A stretch of DNA of 32,712 nt from Actinomycetota bacterium. GTDB lineage: Bacteria > Actinomycetota > Acidimicrobiia > Acidimicrobiales > Ilumatobacteraceae. The position numbers and the translations under genes are program-made. The DNA lies in contig VFZD01000014.1 of the NCBI GenBank assembly GCA_016871295.1, positions 1 through 32,712 on the forward strand. The letters run 5' to 3'. A model generated the notes under the pieces. The model was not told the DNA's origin, did not search any database, and was given only the letters and a program-made list of their open reading frames with translations. Shown in pieces: positions 7,695-15,084 of this stretch. Numbering within the stretch: the stretch's first letter is position 1; each line of letters begins with the position of its first letter.

Positions 7695-9977
7695 TCAAAA
7701 AATTGGCTCGACCACGACGGGTATCCCGTTCAACACACTGTTGCCCGACAACGGGTCGATTTCTCGCTCGTCGGTGAGCACGTTCGAGTTCACTCCGGCG
7801 TGAAGTTTGGCCACTCGCGTTTGGGTGCCTTCAACCGAATGCCCCCAGCCGTGCGGCAGACTCACGACCCCGCGACGAATCGAGTCGGTGATCTCGACGG
7901 GTGCATCGACGACACCCACGCGACTTTTCACGCGCACCAAAGTTTCGGGGTTCACGCCGAGTCTTTGCGCATCATCCGGGTTCATCTGCAACGTGCAACG
8001 GTTTTTCCCTTTGACGAGAACCTCGATGTTGTGCATCCACGAGTTGTTCGATCGCAGGTGACGACGACCCACCAACACCATTTGCCCCGAACCGGCTTTC
8101 TCGGTCGTCTCGGCCAGTCGAGCCTCGAGACGAACAAGATCTTTGATCAGCGAGGATGGCGCAAGCTCGATCTTGCCCGACGGCGTGCGCAACACTTCTG
8201 GCAACCGCGACTCGAGCGCGCCAAAGTCGATGCCGTGCGGCGCCGCGATCAATTTGTCGAGGGTCAACCCGTCGGGTACCGAACCGAATCCGTCACCGAA
8301 CGGGCCGACTCGCAACATGAAATCCAAAATTCTGTCGGGGCCTCGCCGACCCGACTTCGAGAGTTCGGTGACGAGTTCTCGGTCGTCCCGGCCAAAGACA
8401 TTCGACGACGAATCTTTTGTCGCACCCCGCACGATCGAGTCGAGCGCGAGATCGTCTACCGCGCTCACATCGGCGTCGGCTCCCAAACCCGCGGCGATCG
8501 CCGAGAGCTTGGCCAAGATCTCCCACTCGTCGGGGGTTTCGGGCGCAAGCGGCAGGACCGGCTCGCTGTAGTTGGCGACGTTGCGCACCGCAAACGTCAA
8601 CAGAGCCAAGTCATAATGACTGCGCTGCAACTGCGATGGTGGCGGCAGGATCACGTCGGCAAATCTTGAAGTTTCGTTCAGATACATGTCGACGCTGACC
8701 ATGAACTCAAGATCTCCCAGCGCCTTGGCCAGTCGAACGCTGTTGGGTGTCGACAACACGGGGTTTCCGCCGACCACGACCATCGCCCGGATCTGCCCGT
8801 CACCTGGCGTTTCAATCTCTTCGGCCATCGCCGCCGCGGGATATTCGCCGAGCACTTCGGGATGTCGACCGACGCGCGAAAATCCGCGCCCGGTGCGAAA
8901 TCCCTTGCCCACGCCGGCCGTGCCACGGGTGTTGTCGCTACCGGCGACGGGCAACGGAAACATCGCCCCGCCGACACGATCCAGATTGCCCGTGAAGATA
9001 TTGACGACATCGACGAGCCATGACGCCGTCGTGCCGAAACTCGAGGTGCATGTGCCGATTCGGCCGTAAACCGCGGCCGATTCTGAGTCGCGCAGTTCGC
9101 GGGCGATGCGCCGAATCGTTTGCGCATCGATGCCGGTCGTTGTCGCGACGGCCTCGGGCGTGAACGGCGAAAGAGCCGCCACGACTTCGTCGACCCCCAC
9201 CAGATACGCACCGAGTCGCTCGCCGAGGACCTGCAAGCCATCTTCGGCGAGGGTGTTGGCAAGCGCCGCGAGAAACAGCGCGTCGGTGCCCGGTCGAATC
9301 GGCAACCATTCGTCGGACTGAGCGGCGGTGCGACTCCTGCGCGGATCGACCACCACGAGCTTTCCGCCCCGCGATTGCATCGCCTCGATCCGCCCCGGGA
9401 AATCTGGCGCGGTGCACAGACTGCCGTTCGACTCGTAAGGATTTGCGCCGAGAACCAACAAATAGCGGGTGCGATCCAAATCGGGCACGGGCACCGAACT
9501 CACCGAACCAAACATCAAACCCGAGGAGACTTGTTTTGGAATCTGATCCACCGTCGACGCACTGAACCTCTGTCGCGAACCGATGGCCTGCAACAAAACC
9601 CGATTGAAAATCAACGCCGAAAGATTGTGCGCGCCCGGGTTGCCCAGATATGTGCCGACCGACTCGCGACCATGGTTGTTGATCACGTTCGTCAGACCGT
9701 CGGCCACCGCTCGCCACGCCTCGGCCCACGAAACCTGTCGATGCACGCCGTCTAGTTTGACCATCGGCATGCGCAACCGGTCGGGGTCATAATGCAACTG
9801 CTTGAGAGTGCTCCCTTTCGGGCAGATGAATCCTTTTGAAAACACGTCGTCGAGGTCGCCACGAATGTGGGTTACTTCGTCGTCGACAACGGTGATCGCC
9901 AAACCGCAACCGGCCTCACAAAGCGGGCACGTTCGCGTCGCCAAGCGCTTGTTCGACATCCGACCATCTTGCCTCAA
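7695..9977 (-). CDS. Molybdopterin-dependent oxidoreductase (DMSO reductase superfamily)
   Basis: A 760-aa catalytic subunit of the formate dehydrogenase/DMSO reductase superfamily. The N-terminus carries a [4Fe-4S] motif (Cys17, Cys20, Cys24, Cys52: CPLCEAGC ... ICPKG). The middle holds the molybdopterin guanine dinucleotide domains (LVLGANPYESNG, VVVDPRRSRTA, VVVGGNPVLS). The C-terminus has the dinucleotide-binding beta barrel (NPDDAQRLGVNPETLVRV, VSLPHGWGH). No Tat signal is seen, so it is probably cytoplasmic. The usual Cys or Sec molybdenum ligand of formate dehydrogenases is not obvious; that region reads SASTVDQIPKQ. Electron-transfer partners are not adjacent. The TTG start at 9977 has a GAGG SD seven bases upstream; an ATG at 9959 is the alternative. 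The substrate is unknown. Confidence 0.88.
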   Translation of the reverse strand: MRQDGRMSNKRLATRTCPLCEAGCGLAITVVDDEVTHIRGDLDDVFSKGFICPKGSTLKQLHYDPDRLRMPMVKLDGVHRQVSWAEAWRAVADGLTNVINNHGRESVGTYLGNPGAHNLSALIFNRVLLQAIGSRQRFSASTVDQIPKQVSSGLMFGSVSSVPVPDLDRTRYLLVLGANPYESNGSLCTAPDFPGRIEAMQSRGGKLVVVDPRRSRTAAQSDEWLPIRPGTDALFLAALANTLAEDGLQVLGERLGAYLVGVDEVVAALSPFTPEAVATTTGIDAQTIRRIARELRDSESAAVYGRIGTCTSSFGTTASWLVDVVNIFTGNLDRVGGAMFPLPVAGSDNTRGTAGVGKGFRTGRGFSRVGRHPEVLGEYPAAAMAEEIETPGDGQIRAMVVVGGNPVLSTPNSVRLAKALGDLEFMVSVDMYLNETSRFADVILPPPSQLQRSHYDLALLTFAVRNVANYSEPVLPLAPETPDEWEILAKLSAIAAGLGADADVSAVDDLALDSIVRGATKDSSSNVFGRDDRELVTELSKSGRRGPDRILDFMLRVGPFGDGFGSVPDGLTLDKLIAAPHGIDFGALESRLPEVLRTPSGKIELAPSSLIKDLVRLEARLAETTEKAGSGQMVLVGRRHLRSNNSWMHNIEVLVKGKNRCTLQMNPDDAQRLGVNPETLVRVKSRVGVVDAPVEITDSIRRGVVSLPHGWGHSVEGTQTRVAKLHAGVNSNVLTDEREIDPLSGNSVLNGIPVVVEPIF

Positions 9978-10014
9978 ACACCGACCTCACTCTCAATTGA
10001 CCAAGGCAGCCGAA

Positions 10015-10020
10015 TAGGCT
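10015..10020 (+). promoter_or_regulatory. Predicted -10 of the RibD-C reductase gene (leaderless)
   Basis: TAGGCT lies exactly six bases before the ATG at 10027, with no SD between. A -35 at the right distance is poor. The same TAGGCT hexamer precedes rpe. Confidence 0.45.
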
Positions 10021-10026
10021 GTATCG

Positions 10027-10701
10027 ATGCGCCAACTGTTGCCCGCGTTCGCCGAGCACGTCGACGTGCAAAAGATTTACGGGGTCGAGCGTGCGCGCCA
10101 CAAGAGCGGTCGACCCAGCATCGGCCTGTGCATGGTCATGAGCATCGACGGTTCGACGGTTGTCGAGGGTCGATCGACCCAACTTTCTAACCCTGCCGAC
10201 CACGACGTGGTGCTCGCCTTGCGTTCCGTGGCCGACACGATTGTCGTCGGCGCAGGCACGGTGCGCGAAGAAATGTACGACCCCCCGATCAAAAAGGGCC
10301 TTCGCGTCGGTGTGGTCACGCGCACCGGAAAAATGGACCTGGATACCAACCTTTTCACGAGCGGTGCGGGCTTCCTGATCATGCCCGAAGACATTCAGAC
10401 CCCGGTGACCGACTTCAAACTCGACGTGATCAAGGCCGGCAAAGGCAGCGTCGACCTGAATCGTGCAATGGCTCAGTTGCCGGGCAACTTCGTGCAACTC
10501 GAGGGCGGTGCGCTGTTGAACGCGTCGATGTTCGCCGCCAACCTCGTGGATGAGATCAACTTGACGATCAGCCCGATGGTCACGGGCGCCGACAGCCCGC
10601 GCCTGGCCAACGGCGCTCCCCCGCTGCACAGCGACTATCAGGTCGCCCATATCTTGGAAGACGACGGCTTCATGTTCATTCGCTATCTGCGAAAGAACTG
10701 A
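10027..10701 (+). CDS. RibD C-terminal/dihydrofolate-reductase-fold reductase
   Basis: A 224-aa stand-alone RibD_C domain protein. This fold reduces pyrimidine or pterin substrates with NADPH, as in riboflavin synthesis. Recognisable parts are the substrate strand RPSIGLCMVMSIDGSTV (about residues 29-45), DTIVVGAGTVREE near 75 with the dinucleotide-binding glycines, QLEGGALLNASMF near 155 and DEINLTISPMVTG near 178. The deaminase half of RibD is absent and no rib genes are nearby, so a role in riboflavin synthesis is uncertain. It is convergent with nrdR, with only three bases between the stops. Confidence 0.82.
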   Translation: MRQLLPAFAEHVDVQKIYGVERARHKSGRPSIGLCMVMSIDGSTVVEGRSTQLSNPADHDVVLALRSVADTIVVGAGTVREEMYDPPIKKGLRVGVVTRTGKMDLDTNLFTSGAGFLIMPEDIQTPVTDFKLDVIKAGKGSVDLNRAMAQLPGNFVQLEGGALLNASMFAANLVDEINLTISPMVTGADSPRLANGAPPLHSDYQVAHILEDDGFMFIRYLRKN

Positions 10702-10704
10702 CGG

Positions 10705-11163
10705 TTATTTGCGCGACTCTTTTTCGAGCAGCGCCAACTCTCGTTTGAAGTCGGCCGCGGCGTCGAAGTTTTTGTAGACGCTGGCAAACCGCATGTAGGT
10801 GACCTCGTCGATGCTGCGCAGTTGGCTGAGAACGGCGTGACCCACCTGGTTGCTGGTGACATCGTCGCCGCTCAGGCGCATGTCGTCTTCGACGCGTTCG
10901 GCAATTTCGACCAAGACCGAGTCTTCGACGGGTCGCCCTTTGGCCGCCGACTGCAAACCGGCAATGATCTTGCGCCGATCGAACAGTTCTTTGTCGCCCG
11001 AGCGCTTGATGACATAGAGCGGCACTTCTTCGAGCCGCTCGTACGTCGTGAATCGATGGCCGCACTTGAGACACGACCGTCGCCGACGAATTGAACTGCC
11101 CTCTTCGGAAACGCGCGAATCAATGACTTTGGTGTCTTCACACTGGCAACTGGCGCACCTCAC
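10705..11163 (-). CDS. nrdR: Transcriptional repressor NrdR
   Basis: A zinc-ribbon/ATP-cone repressor that senses nucleotide levels and represses ribonucleotide reductase genes. I chose the GTG at 11163 (152 aa). It puts the four zinc cysteines at 3, 6, 31 and 34, as in Escherichia coli NrdR, and TAATCT lies seven bases upstream, giving a leaderless start. An upstream ATG at 11181 would add six residues but has no SD. After the ribbon come VIDSRVSEEGSSIRRRRSC and the ATP-cone (VIKRSGDKELFDRRKI, VTYMRFASVYKNF). The order nrdR, LysM protein, lexA matches M. tuberculosis as I recall it. The likely target in this window is nrdJ. Confidence 0.95.
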   Translation of the reverse strand: MRCASCQCEDTKVIDSRVSEEGSSIRRRRSCLKCGHRFTTYERLEEVPLYVIKRSGDKELFDRRKIIAGLQSAAKGRPVEDSVLVEIAERVEDDMRLSGDDVTSNQVGHAVLSQLRSIDEVTYMRFASVYKNFDAAADFKRELALLEKESRK

Positions 11164-11169
11164 CCAAAC

Positions 11170-11175
11170 AAGATT
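11170..11175 (-). promoter_or_regulatory. Predicted -10 of nrdR (leaderless)
   Basis: TAATCT on the minus strand is followed by seven bases and the GTG at 11163. At 17-bp spacing the -35 position reads GCGACC, matching only the central GAC of TTGACA. The hexamer lies inside the longer ATG-initiated frame, which argues that the shorter NrdR is the real one. Confidence 0.45.
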
Positions 11176-11212
11176 AACCATCTTGAAAATCTGGGTCGCA
11201 GTTTGGTGATAT

Positions 11213-11545
11213 CTACGGAATTCGAACCAACTGACCGGGCGTGATCAGATCGCCGTTCATCAATATGAGTTGATCGACGACATCGGTGATGTTGCTGTTC
11301 GGCGCGATGCGACGAGCGATCGCCCACAGCGTGTCGCCCGGTTCAGCGACGACATATTTCGGGGTGGCCAAATTTGCCGCGGCGGGCTGGTCGACCGCAG
11401 CCGAAGTGTCGAGCCTGGCAAAACTGATCGTCACGGCCAGCAAAGCCAGAACCAGTGAAACCACCGCGCGGCGACGGCGATAAACCGGAGCCATGTTTCG
11501 TCGGCCGACTCGTGACACCGGGAAGTTGTTGATTGCAATAGCCAT
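11213..11545 (-). CDS. SOS-induced LysM protein (Rv2719c/DivS/YneA-like position)
   Basis: A 110-aa protein with a basic N-terminus, one membrane segment (about residues 28-46, VVSLVLALLAVTISF), a short linker and a C-terminal LysM domain (about 62-109: YVVAEPGDTLWAIARRI ... LITPGQLVRIP). LysM binds peptidoglycan, so the domain should face the wall. Its place between lexA and nrdR, and a LexA site within its promoter, match Rv2719c of M. tuberculosis and the SOS division inhibitors YneA and DivS. I infer that it delays division after DNA damage; no catalytic residues are visible. The SD GAGG is five bases before the ATG. Confidence 0.8.
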   Translation of the reverse strand: MAIAINNFPVSRVGRRNMAPVYRRRRAVVSLVLALLAVTISFARLDTSAAVDQPAAANLATPKYVVAEPGDTLWAIARRIAPNSNITDVVDQLILMNGDLITPGQLVRIP

Positions 11546-11618
11546 TTCTGCCTCTTTTCAAGGGGTTCGGGGGTTGTTCGGGATGATCGGGTTTTTCGTG
11601 GTTTTTGCCTCTGCCACC

Positions 11619-11647
11619 ACCATAGCGAACGGGTGTTCGTAGTACAA
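11619..11647 (-). promoter_or_regulatory. Promoter of the LysM gene with a LexA site in the spacer
   Basis: On the minus strand TTGTAC (11647-11642), 17 bases, then TATGGT (11624-11619). The LexA site at 11626-11639 lies entirely within the spacer, so bound LexA would block polymerase. The arrangement is the same as at recA, including a leader of about 67 nt. Confidence 0.7.
11626..11639. promoter_or_regulatory. LexA box 1 (LysM side)
   Basis: CGAAC-GGGT-GTTCG, a perfect match to the actinobacterial/Bacillus-type SOS box GAAC-N4-GTTC with flanking C and G. Confidence 0.85.
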
Positions 11648-11656
11648 CGTCATTTA

Positions 11657-11670
11657 CGAACATTTGTTCT
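11657..11670. promoter_or_regulatory. LexA box 2
   Basis: CGAAC-ATTT-GTTCT contains a perfect GAAC-N4-GTTC core. It sits upstream of the lexA -35 and about 31 bp, close to three helical turns, from box 1. Confidence 0.75.
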
Positions 11671-11671
11671 C

Positions 11672-11685
11672 CGAACAGGTGTTTG
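11672..11685. promoter_or_regulatory. LexA box 3 overlapping the lexA -35
   Basis: CGAAC-AGGT-GTTTG has one mismatch in the right half. It overlaps the TTGACT -35 of lexA and is 15 bp from box 2. Confidence 0.6.
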
Positions 11686-11711
11686 ACTTTGGGGGCGAAC
11701 GGGCGTACGCT
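11683..11711 (+). promoter_or_regulatory. lexA promoter (TTGACT, 17 bp, TACGCT), leaderless
   Basis: TTGACT at 11683-11688, a 17-bp spacer and TACGCT at 11706-11711. The ATG at 11718 follows six bases later with no SD, so transcription should start at the start codon. LexA boxes 3 and 4 overlap this promoter, implying autorepression. Confidence 0.72.
11696..11709. promoter_or_regulatory. LexA box 4, degenerate, over the lexA -10
   Basis: CGAAC-GGGC-GTACG has one mismatch (GTAC for GTTC) and overlaps the spacer and -10 of lexA. It is weaker than boxes 1 and 2. Confidence 0.45.
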
Positions 11712-11717
11712 CTGGAT

Positions 11718-12392
11718 ATGCGAGAAATCAACGATCCGACCCGAATAAACGCCGCCCAGGCCAAAACCAACACCCTTACCGAACGCCAACGAGGCATCCT
11801 CGACTTCATCGTCGCCAACATGCGCGAACGGGGCTACCCGCCGTCGGTGCGCGAGATTGGCGAAGCCGTTGGCCTCAGTTCATCGGCCACCGTGCACAAC
11901 CATTTGGCCGCCCTGCAGAAACTCGGCTACCTGCGTCGCGACCCGACAAAGCCGAGGGCGATCGAAGTCCGCTACGAGTCGTCGAGTGGTGTGGCGATGA
12001 CCCACCGCCCGACCAAGCACGTGCCGCTTGTCGGCGACGTGGCCGCCGGTGCCAATGTGCTGGCCCAAGAGAACGTCGAGGAGCTCGTTCCACTGCCCAT
12101 GGACTTCACGGGCGACGGTGAGTTGTTTATGTTGCGCGTGCGCGGCGAATCGATGGTCGATGCGGGCATCCTCAACGGCGACTTCGTCGTCTGCAATTCG
12201 CAAAACACGGCCAACAATGGCGACATCGTCATCGCCGGCATCCCTGGCGACGAGGCGACGATCAAGACATTTTCACGCAGCGGCAACCGCATCACCCTCA
12301 CTCCGTCGAACTCGGCGATGAAACCGATGGTCTTCGACAACGACGAAGTTTCGATCTACGGAAAACTCGTCACGGTCTTGCGCCGACTCTAG
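11718..12392 (+). CDS. lexA: SOS repressor LexA
   Basis: A 224-aa LexA. The N-terminal winged helix-turn-helix covers about residues 18-80 (TERQRGILDFIV, PPSVREIGEAVGLSSSATVH). The self-cleavage site is Ala110-Gly111 (DVAAG), and the serine/lysine dyad is Ser145 (RGESM) and Lys183 (EATIKTF). A longer reading frame opens at 11664, but its extra 18 codons run through LexA boxes 3 and 4 and the promoter. The ATG at 11718, six bases after TACGCT, is therefore the better start. LexA represses itself, the divergent LysM gene and recA in this window, and is cleaved when RecA forms filaments on single-stranded DNA. Confidence 0.97.
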   Translation: MREINDPTRINAAQAKTNTLTERQRGILDFIVANMRERGYPPSVREIGEAVGLSSSATVHNHLAALQKLGYLRRDPTKPRAIEVRYESSSGVAMTHRPTKHVPLVGDVAAGANVLAQENVEELVPLPMDFTGDGELFMLRVRGESMVDAGILNGDFVVCNSQNTANNGDIVIAGIPGDEATIKTFSRSGNRITLTPSNSAMKPMVFDNDEVSIYGKLVTVLRRL

Positions 12393-12398
12393 GAGTCG
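12384..12398. terminator. Hairpin at the end of lexA
   Basis: CGACTC-TAG-GAGTCG: a 6-bp perfect stem whose loop is the TAG stop codon of lexA. No T-run follows. The convergent 66-aa gene ends at 12406. The design resembles the palindrome at 3405-3418. Confidence 0.35.
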
Positions 12399-12405
12399 AG
12401 AACAG

Positions 12406-12606
12406 CTACGGTTCGACGACCGGGAAACCAGTCGAAAAACTGTCGAGGTTGGCAAAAACCTTCGGCAATGCCGATGCGTCGCCCGCGATCTTCGCACCAC
12501 CGGCTTTGAGTTCATCGGCGAACGTCGTCACTTGGGCGATCGCATCCAAAAATTGGCTGCGAGTTGTCGTCACCGTCGCCGGTTTGGGTGCCTTCGGATT
12601 CCGCAT
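12406..12606 (-). CDS. Small protein of unknown function, coupled to the AttH-like gene
   Basis: A 66-aa frame whose ATG comes one base after the stop of the upstream gene (TGAGATG), so it would be translated by coupling. I do not recognise it. It is soluble-looking, with a lysine/proline/threonine-rich start and a middle that could form one helix (RSQFLDAIAQVTTFADEL). It has no cysteines and no membrane segment. The position at the end of a two-gene operon is the main support; it may still be a chance frame in high-GC DNA. Confidence 0.5.
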   Translation of the reverse strand: MRNPKAPKPATVTTTRSQFLDAIAQVTTFADELKAGGAKIAGDASALPKVFANLDSFSTGFPVVEP

Positions 12607-12607
12607 C

Positions 12608-13639
12608 TCAATCGCCGTCGGGCGGTAAACCGACGCCGCGCCTGACCGGAAAATACCTGTGGTGGTACTGCCCCGTGACTTCGAAGATCGCCGTGCCGGT
12701 CGCGCCGTCGGATGTGCGGACCATCATTTCGCTGAGACCGCCACCCAAGGCACTGTCGGCTCGGTTGGCGATCGCGCTATAGCGCTGCGCCCACCGCCCC
12801 GTGGCCTCGACCGAAATCTTGCGACCACCCTGCAATGTGAAGTCGAGCCTGCCCGCCAAACCCGCGACATCGTCGCCGAACTTCTCGTATGAAACTGGTT
12901 GACCTTGCCCGTTCAACCACTGCAAGTCGTGCTGAAAATCGATCACGGGCGTCGGCTCGCCGCCGTCGGCGGGGGCGAAGCATCCGTCGGTGTAAACCCG
13001 GGCACCATTCGGATACTCCCAGTGCCAGACGCTGAGCATGCCTTCTTCAAGTTGGATCGGCGTCCACATCCAAAGCGGGCACCGGGCGTGCGATCGAACA
13101 CCCCACGAGTGGTCGCGTTGTCCCCACCAGTTGTTGATTTGGTGTGTTTTTCCGTCGCGCGTGTAGGTGCCGTTGTAGGTGCCACTCTGAAACATGTGCG
13201 ACTGGTCCCAGACCACCTCGTGCCTGGCCTTCATCGTGCCCCGTCGCAATTGATACGGCGCCGTTCGCGCCGAAAACATGATCTCGAAACTCACCGGGGT
13301 CGCCGAACTCGGCGCGGCGACGAGCCGCACTCGCTGCAACGGCTCGACGATGTCGATCGTGATTGGTCCGACCTGAAAGTCGTCTTGATCGCCGTCGACC
13401 TTGCGCACATGGCGGGCCATCACCGGCGAATCGCCGACTCGCCCGAGTTGCAACGAGTCCATTTCTTGCCGGGACGGAAAGTGCGCGAGGGTCAAGATCA
13501 ACACGTCACCCGGCCTTTCCCGCTCGTGCAAGATGAAAAACAGGCTTTCACGCCAGTCGGGATGAAACAGCAGCGTTTTCGGAAACGGCTCGGGTATCTG
13601 ATGGGCGAAGCGTTCGTCGAGTTTCGTGAATTTGCCCAT
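12608..13639 (-). CDS. AttH/CrtC-like (lipocalin-fold) protein, function unknown
   Basis: About 343 aa from the ATG at 13639; the frame stays open upstream, but those codons overlap the preceding gene. The sequence is rich in tryptophan and aromatic residues, with WDQSHMFQSGTYNG, NWWGQRDHSWGVR, CPLWMWTPIQL and SVWHWEYPNGARVYTDGC in the middle. This pattern resembles the AttH/hydroxyneurosporene-synthase (CrtC) double beta-barrel and the DUF7064/7065-type actinobacterial proteins, from memory. There is no signal peptide or membrane segment. It lies 19 bp after the phosphotransferase, so the two are probably co-transcribed. A lipid, sterol or terpenoid substrate is a guess. Confidence 0.7.
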   Translation of the reverse strand: MGKFTKLDERFAHQIPEPFPKTLLFHPDWRESLFFILHERERPGDVLILTLAHFPSRQEMDSLQLGRVGDSPVMARHVRKVDGDQDDFQVGPITIDIVEPLQRVRLVAAPSSATPVSFEIMFSARTAPYQLRRGTMKARHEVVWDQSHMFQSGTYNGTYTRDGKTHQINNWWGQRDHSWGVRSHARCPLWMWTPIQLEEGMLSVWHWEYPNGARVYTDGCFAPADGGEPTPVIDFQHDLQWLNGQGQPVSYEKFGDDVAGLAGRLDFTLQGGRKISVEATGRWAQRYSAIANRADSALGGGLSEMMVRTSDGATGTAIFEVTGQYHHRYFPVRRGVGLPPDGD

Positions 13640-13658
13640 GGGTTCGTCGTTGGTCTCG

Positions 13659-14738
13659 CTAGGCGAACAGCTTCTCGGCTTCGAGGTCGAGCATCTGTCG
13701 CCCATGGCGGTTGGCCATCGCGGCGAACATCGCGTCACCTCGTTCAGTTTGTTTGACTAGCACCGAGGCGACGATAGCCATGATGAAGCCGGTCGTACCA
13801 AGCAGGCGATATTGCGCCCAAATCTCGTCGAACCGCGCATCAATCTGCTGTCTTACGAGACCCGCGCAATACCTGCGCACCAGCATTTCCTCATGTGTTC
13901 GTCGATCTTCGACATTGAAACTCGCCCCGATGAAATAGCCCAGGTCGCTGGCGCCGGGCATCGCGCCGACGGTCTGCCAATCCACCACCTTCACGAATTG
14001 ACCGCCCGGGTCGCGACCAAACAACAGGTTGTCGAGACGAAAATCGCGGTGGGCGACGGTTAGCACCTCGGGAAAAGCCGAGTTGTAGCGATCGAAATTT
14101 TCCACCAAACGCGAACCCAGCGAAATAATCTCGGCGTCGACCGTCGCCGCAAATCGCTCGGCAAAACCCGGGAACATCGCCTGCAACAGGCTGCCGGTGC
14201 CCGCGACCGAACTCGGCGAATGCACGGGCAGCCAACCGAGCGTTCTCAGTCGCGGCGAACCCCAAAGCGGTGCGTGCAGCTTCACGAGTTGGTCGATCGA
14301 CGCCTCGGCCTGTTCGATTGACGCACCCGCGATCTGGTCGCCCTGGGTTGCGCCGACTATGTCTTCCAAGACGAGCACGAAATCATCAACGGTCGCGTCA
14401 TACCAAACATGCAGGCACTTGGGCGCGTCGACATTGACCAAACTTCGCAGGGTCGAATAAAAACTCGTCTCGAGTTCGTAACAGCGTGTGGCGCGCGAGG
14501 CGTTGCGGCTCTTCTCGTTTTGCGACGGCACCTTGACCACCACGCTGACGGGTGTTTTCGGACGGTGTTTTTTCGTTTCTTGCTCGATCGCAAAACTGAC
14601 CCGATAACTTTCGGCCATCTGACCGGTGCCGATCGGCACAACCGATTGAATCGCGAGTTTTTGTTCGCCGAATTCGGGCCCGAGAACACGCGACAAATAA
14701 TCCGCGCTGATCCCCCGATGCGAAGAGATTGCGCCCAT
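13659..14738 (-). CDS. Phosphotransferase of the APH / ecdysteroid-kinase-like family
   Basis: A 359-aa protein with the eukaryotic-kinase-like fold of aminoglycoside and small-molecule kinases. It has the catalytic loop HRDFRLDN (about residue 240), the metal-binding segment KVVDWQTVGAMPGASDLGYF (about 263-282, Asp in VDW), and an N-lobe strand SVVVKVPSQ with the ATP-binding lysine near 70. The length and the FVLVLEDIVGATQGDQ segment suit the ecdysteroid-kinase-like group common in Actinobacteria rather than a true aminoglycoside resistance enzyme. It should phosphorylate a hydroxyl of a small molecule. TAAGGT seven bases before the ATG suggests a leaderless start. It heads an operon with the AttH-like gene and perhaps the 66-aa gene. 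Confidence 0.82.
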   Translation of the reverse strand: MGAISSHRGISADYLSRVLGPEFGEQKLAIQSVVPIGTGQMAESYRVSFAIEQETKKHRPKTPVSVVVKVPSQNEKSRNASRATRCYELETSFYSTLRSLVNVDAPKCLHVWYDATVDDFVLVLEDIVGATQGDQIAGASIEQAEASIDQLVKLHAPLWGSPRLRTLGWLPVHSPSSVAGTGSLLQAMFPGFAERFAATVDAEIISLGSRLVENFDRYNSAFPEVLTVAHRDFRLDNLLFGRDPGGQFVKVVDWQTVGAMPGASDLGYFIGASFNVEDRRTHEEMLVRRYCAGLVRQQIDARFDEIWAQYRLLGTTGFIMAIVASVLVKQTERGDAMFAAMANRHGRQMLDLEAEKLFA

Positions 14739-14745
14739 CGCCTAA

Positions 14746-14775
14746 ACCTTATGATAGATCGGTGATTTCGTTCAA
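14746..14775 (-). promoter_or_regulatory. Promoter of the phosphotransferase operon (leaderless)
   Basis: On the minus strand TTGAAC (14775-14770), an 18-bp spacer and TAAGGT (14751-14746), then seven bases to the ATG at 14738. No SD is seen. Confidence 0.55.
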
Positions 14776-15084
14776 AGTTGTCGCGCTCACCGAGCATCGA
14801 CGCCACTGACAGACCGCCGCCGAGTGGTCGATTACCGCTTGGCAACATGAGTTTCCAAGCGACACCTTGCAAACATGTTCGGATCAACACGCGCTCGCGA
14901 GTTGGGGCATCCGACTCTCTATCGATGTACCGAGCACACCCAAAACTAGTATCTCGACAAGAGTTGGCAGAGGGTTCGCGAGACTATCTTTCGCGGGCCG
15001 CATCCCACCGTGATGCGAGTCGAACTCGTCGACTGGGATTTACGAAACCGCGACGATTGCAGGACGCGGGCCGCGCAGAAAAAA
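14776..15084. other. Intergenic stretch with no recognised gene
   Basis: About 310 bp between the end of the SIMPL gene and the promoter of the phosphotransferase operon. It holds a 6-bp inverted repeat GCTTGG/CCAAGC (14837-14842, 14855-14860) and CGAGT-CGA-ACTCG (15016-15028). I found no tRNA, known RNA or convincing frame; the frames that cross it run antisense into the flanking genes. Confidence 0.5.

Noticed and set aside
11164-11181. Longer NrdR start (ATG at 11181)
   Set aside because: The GTG at 11163 gives the canonical cysteine spacing from the N-terminus and has a -10 hexamer seven bases upstream that lies inside the longer frame.
11664-11717. Longer LexA start at 11664
   Set aside because: The extra 18 codons lie over LexA boxes 3 and 4 and the promoter; the ATG at 11718 fits the family N-terminus and the leaderless rule.
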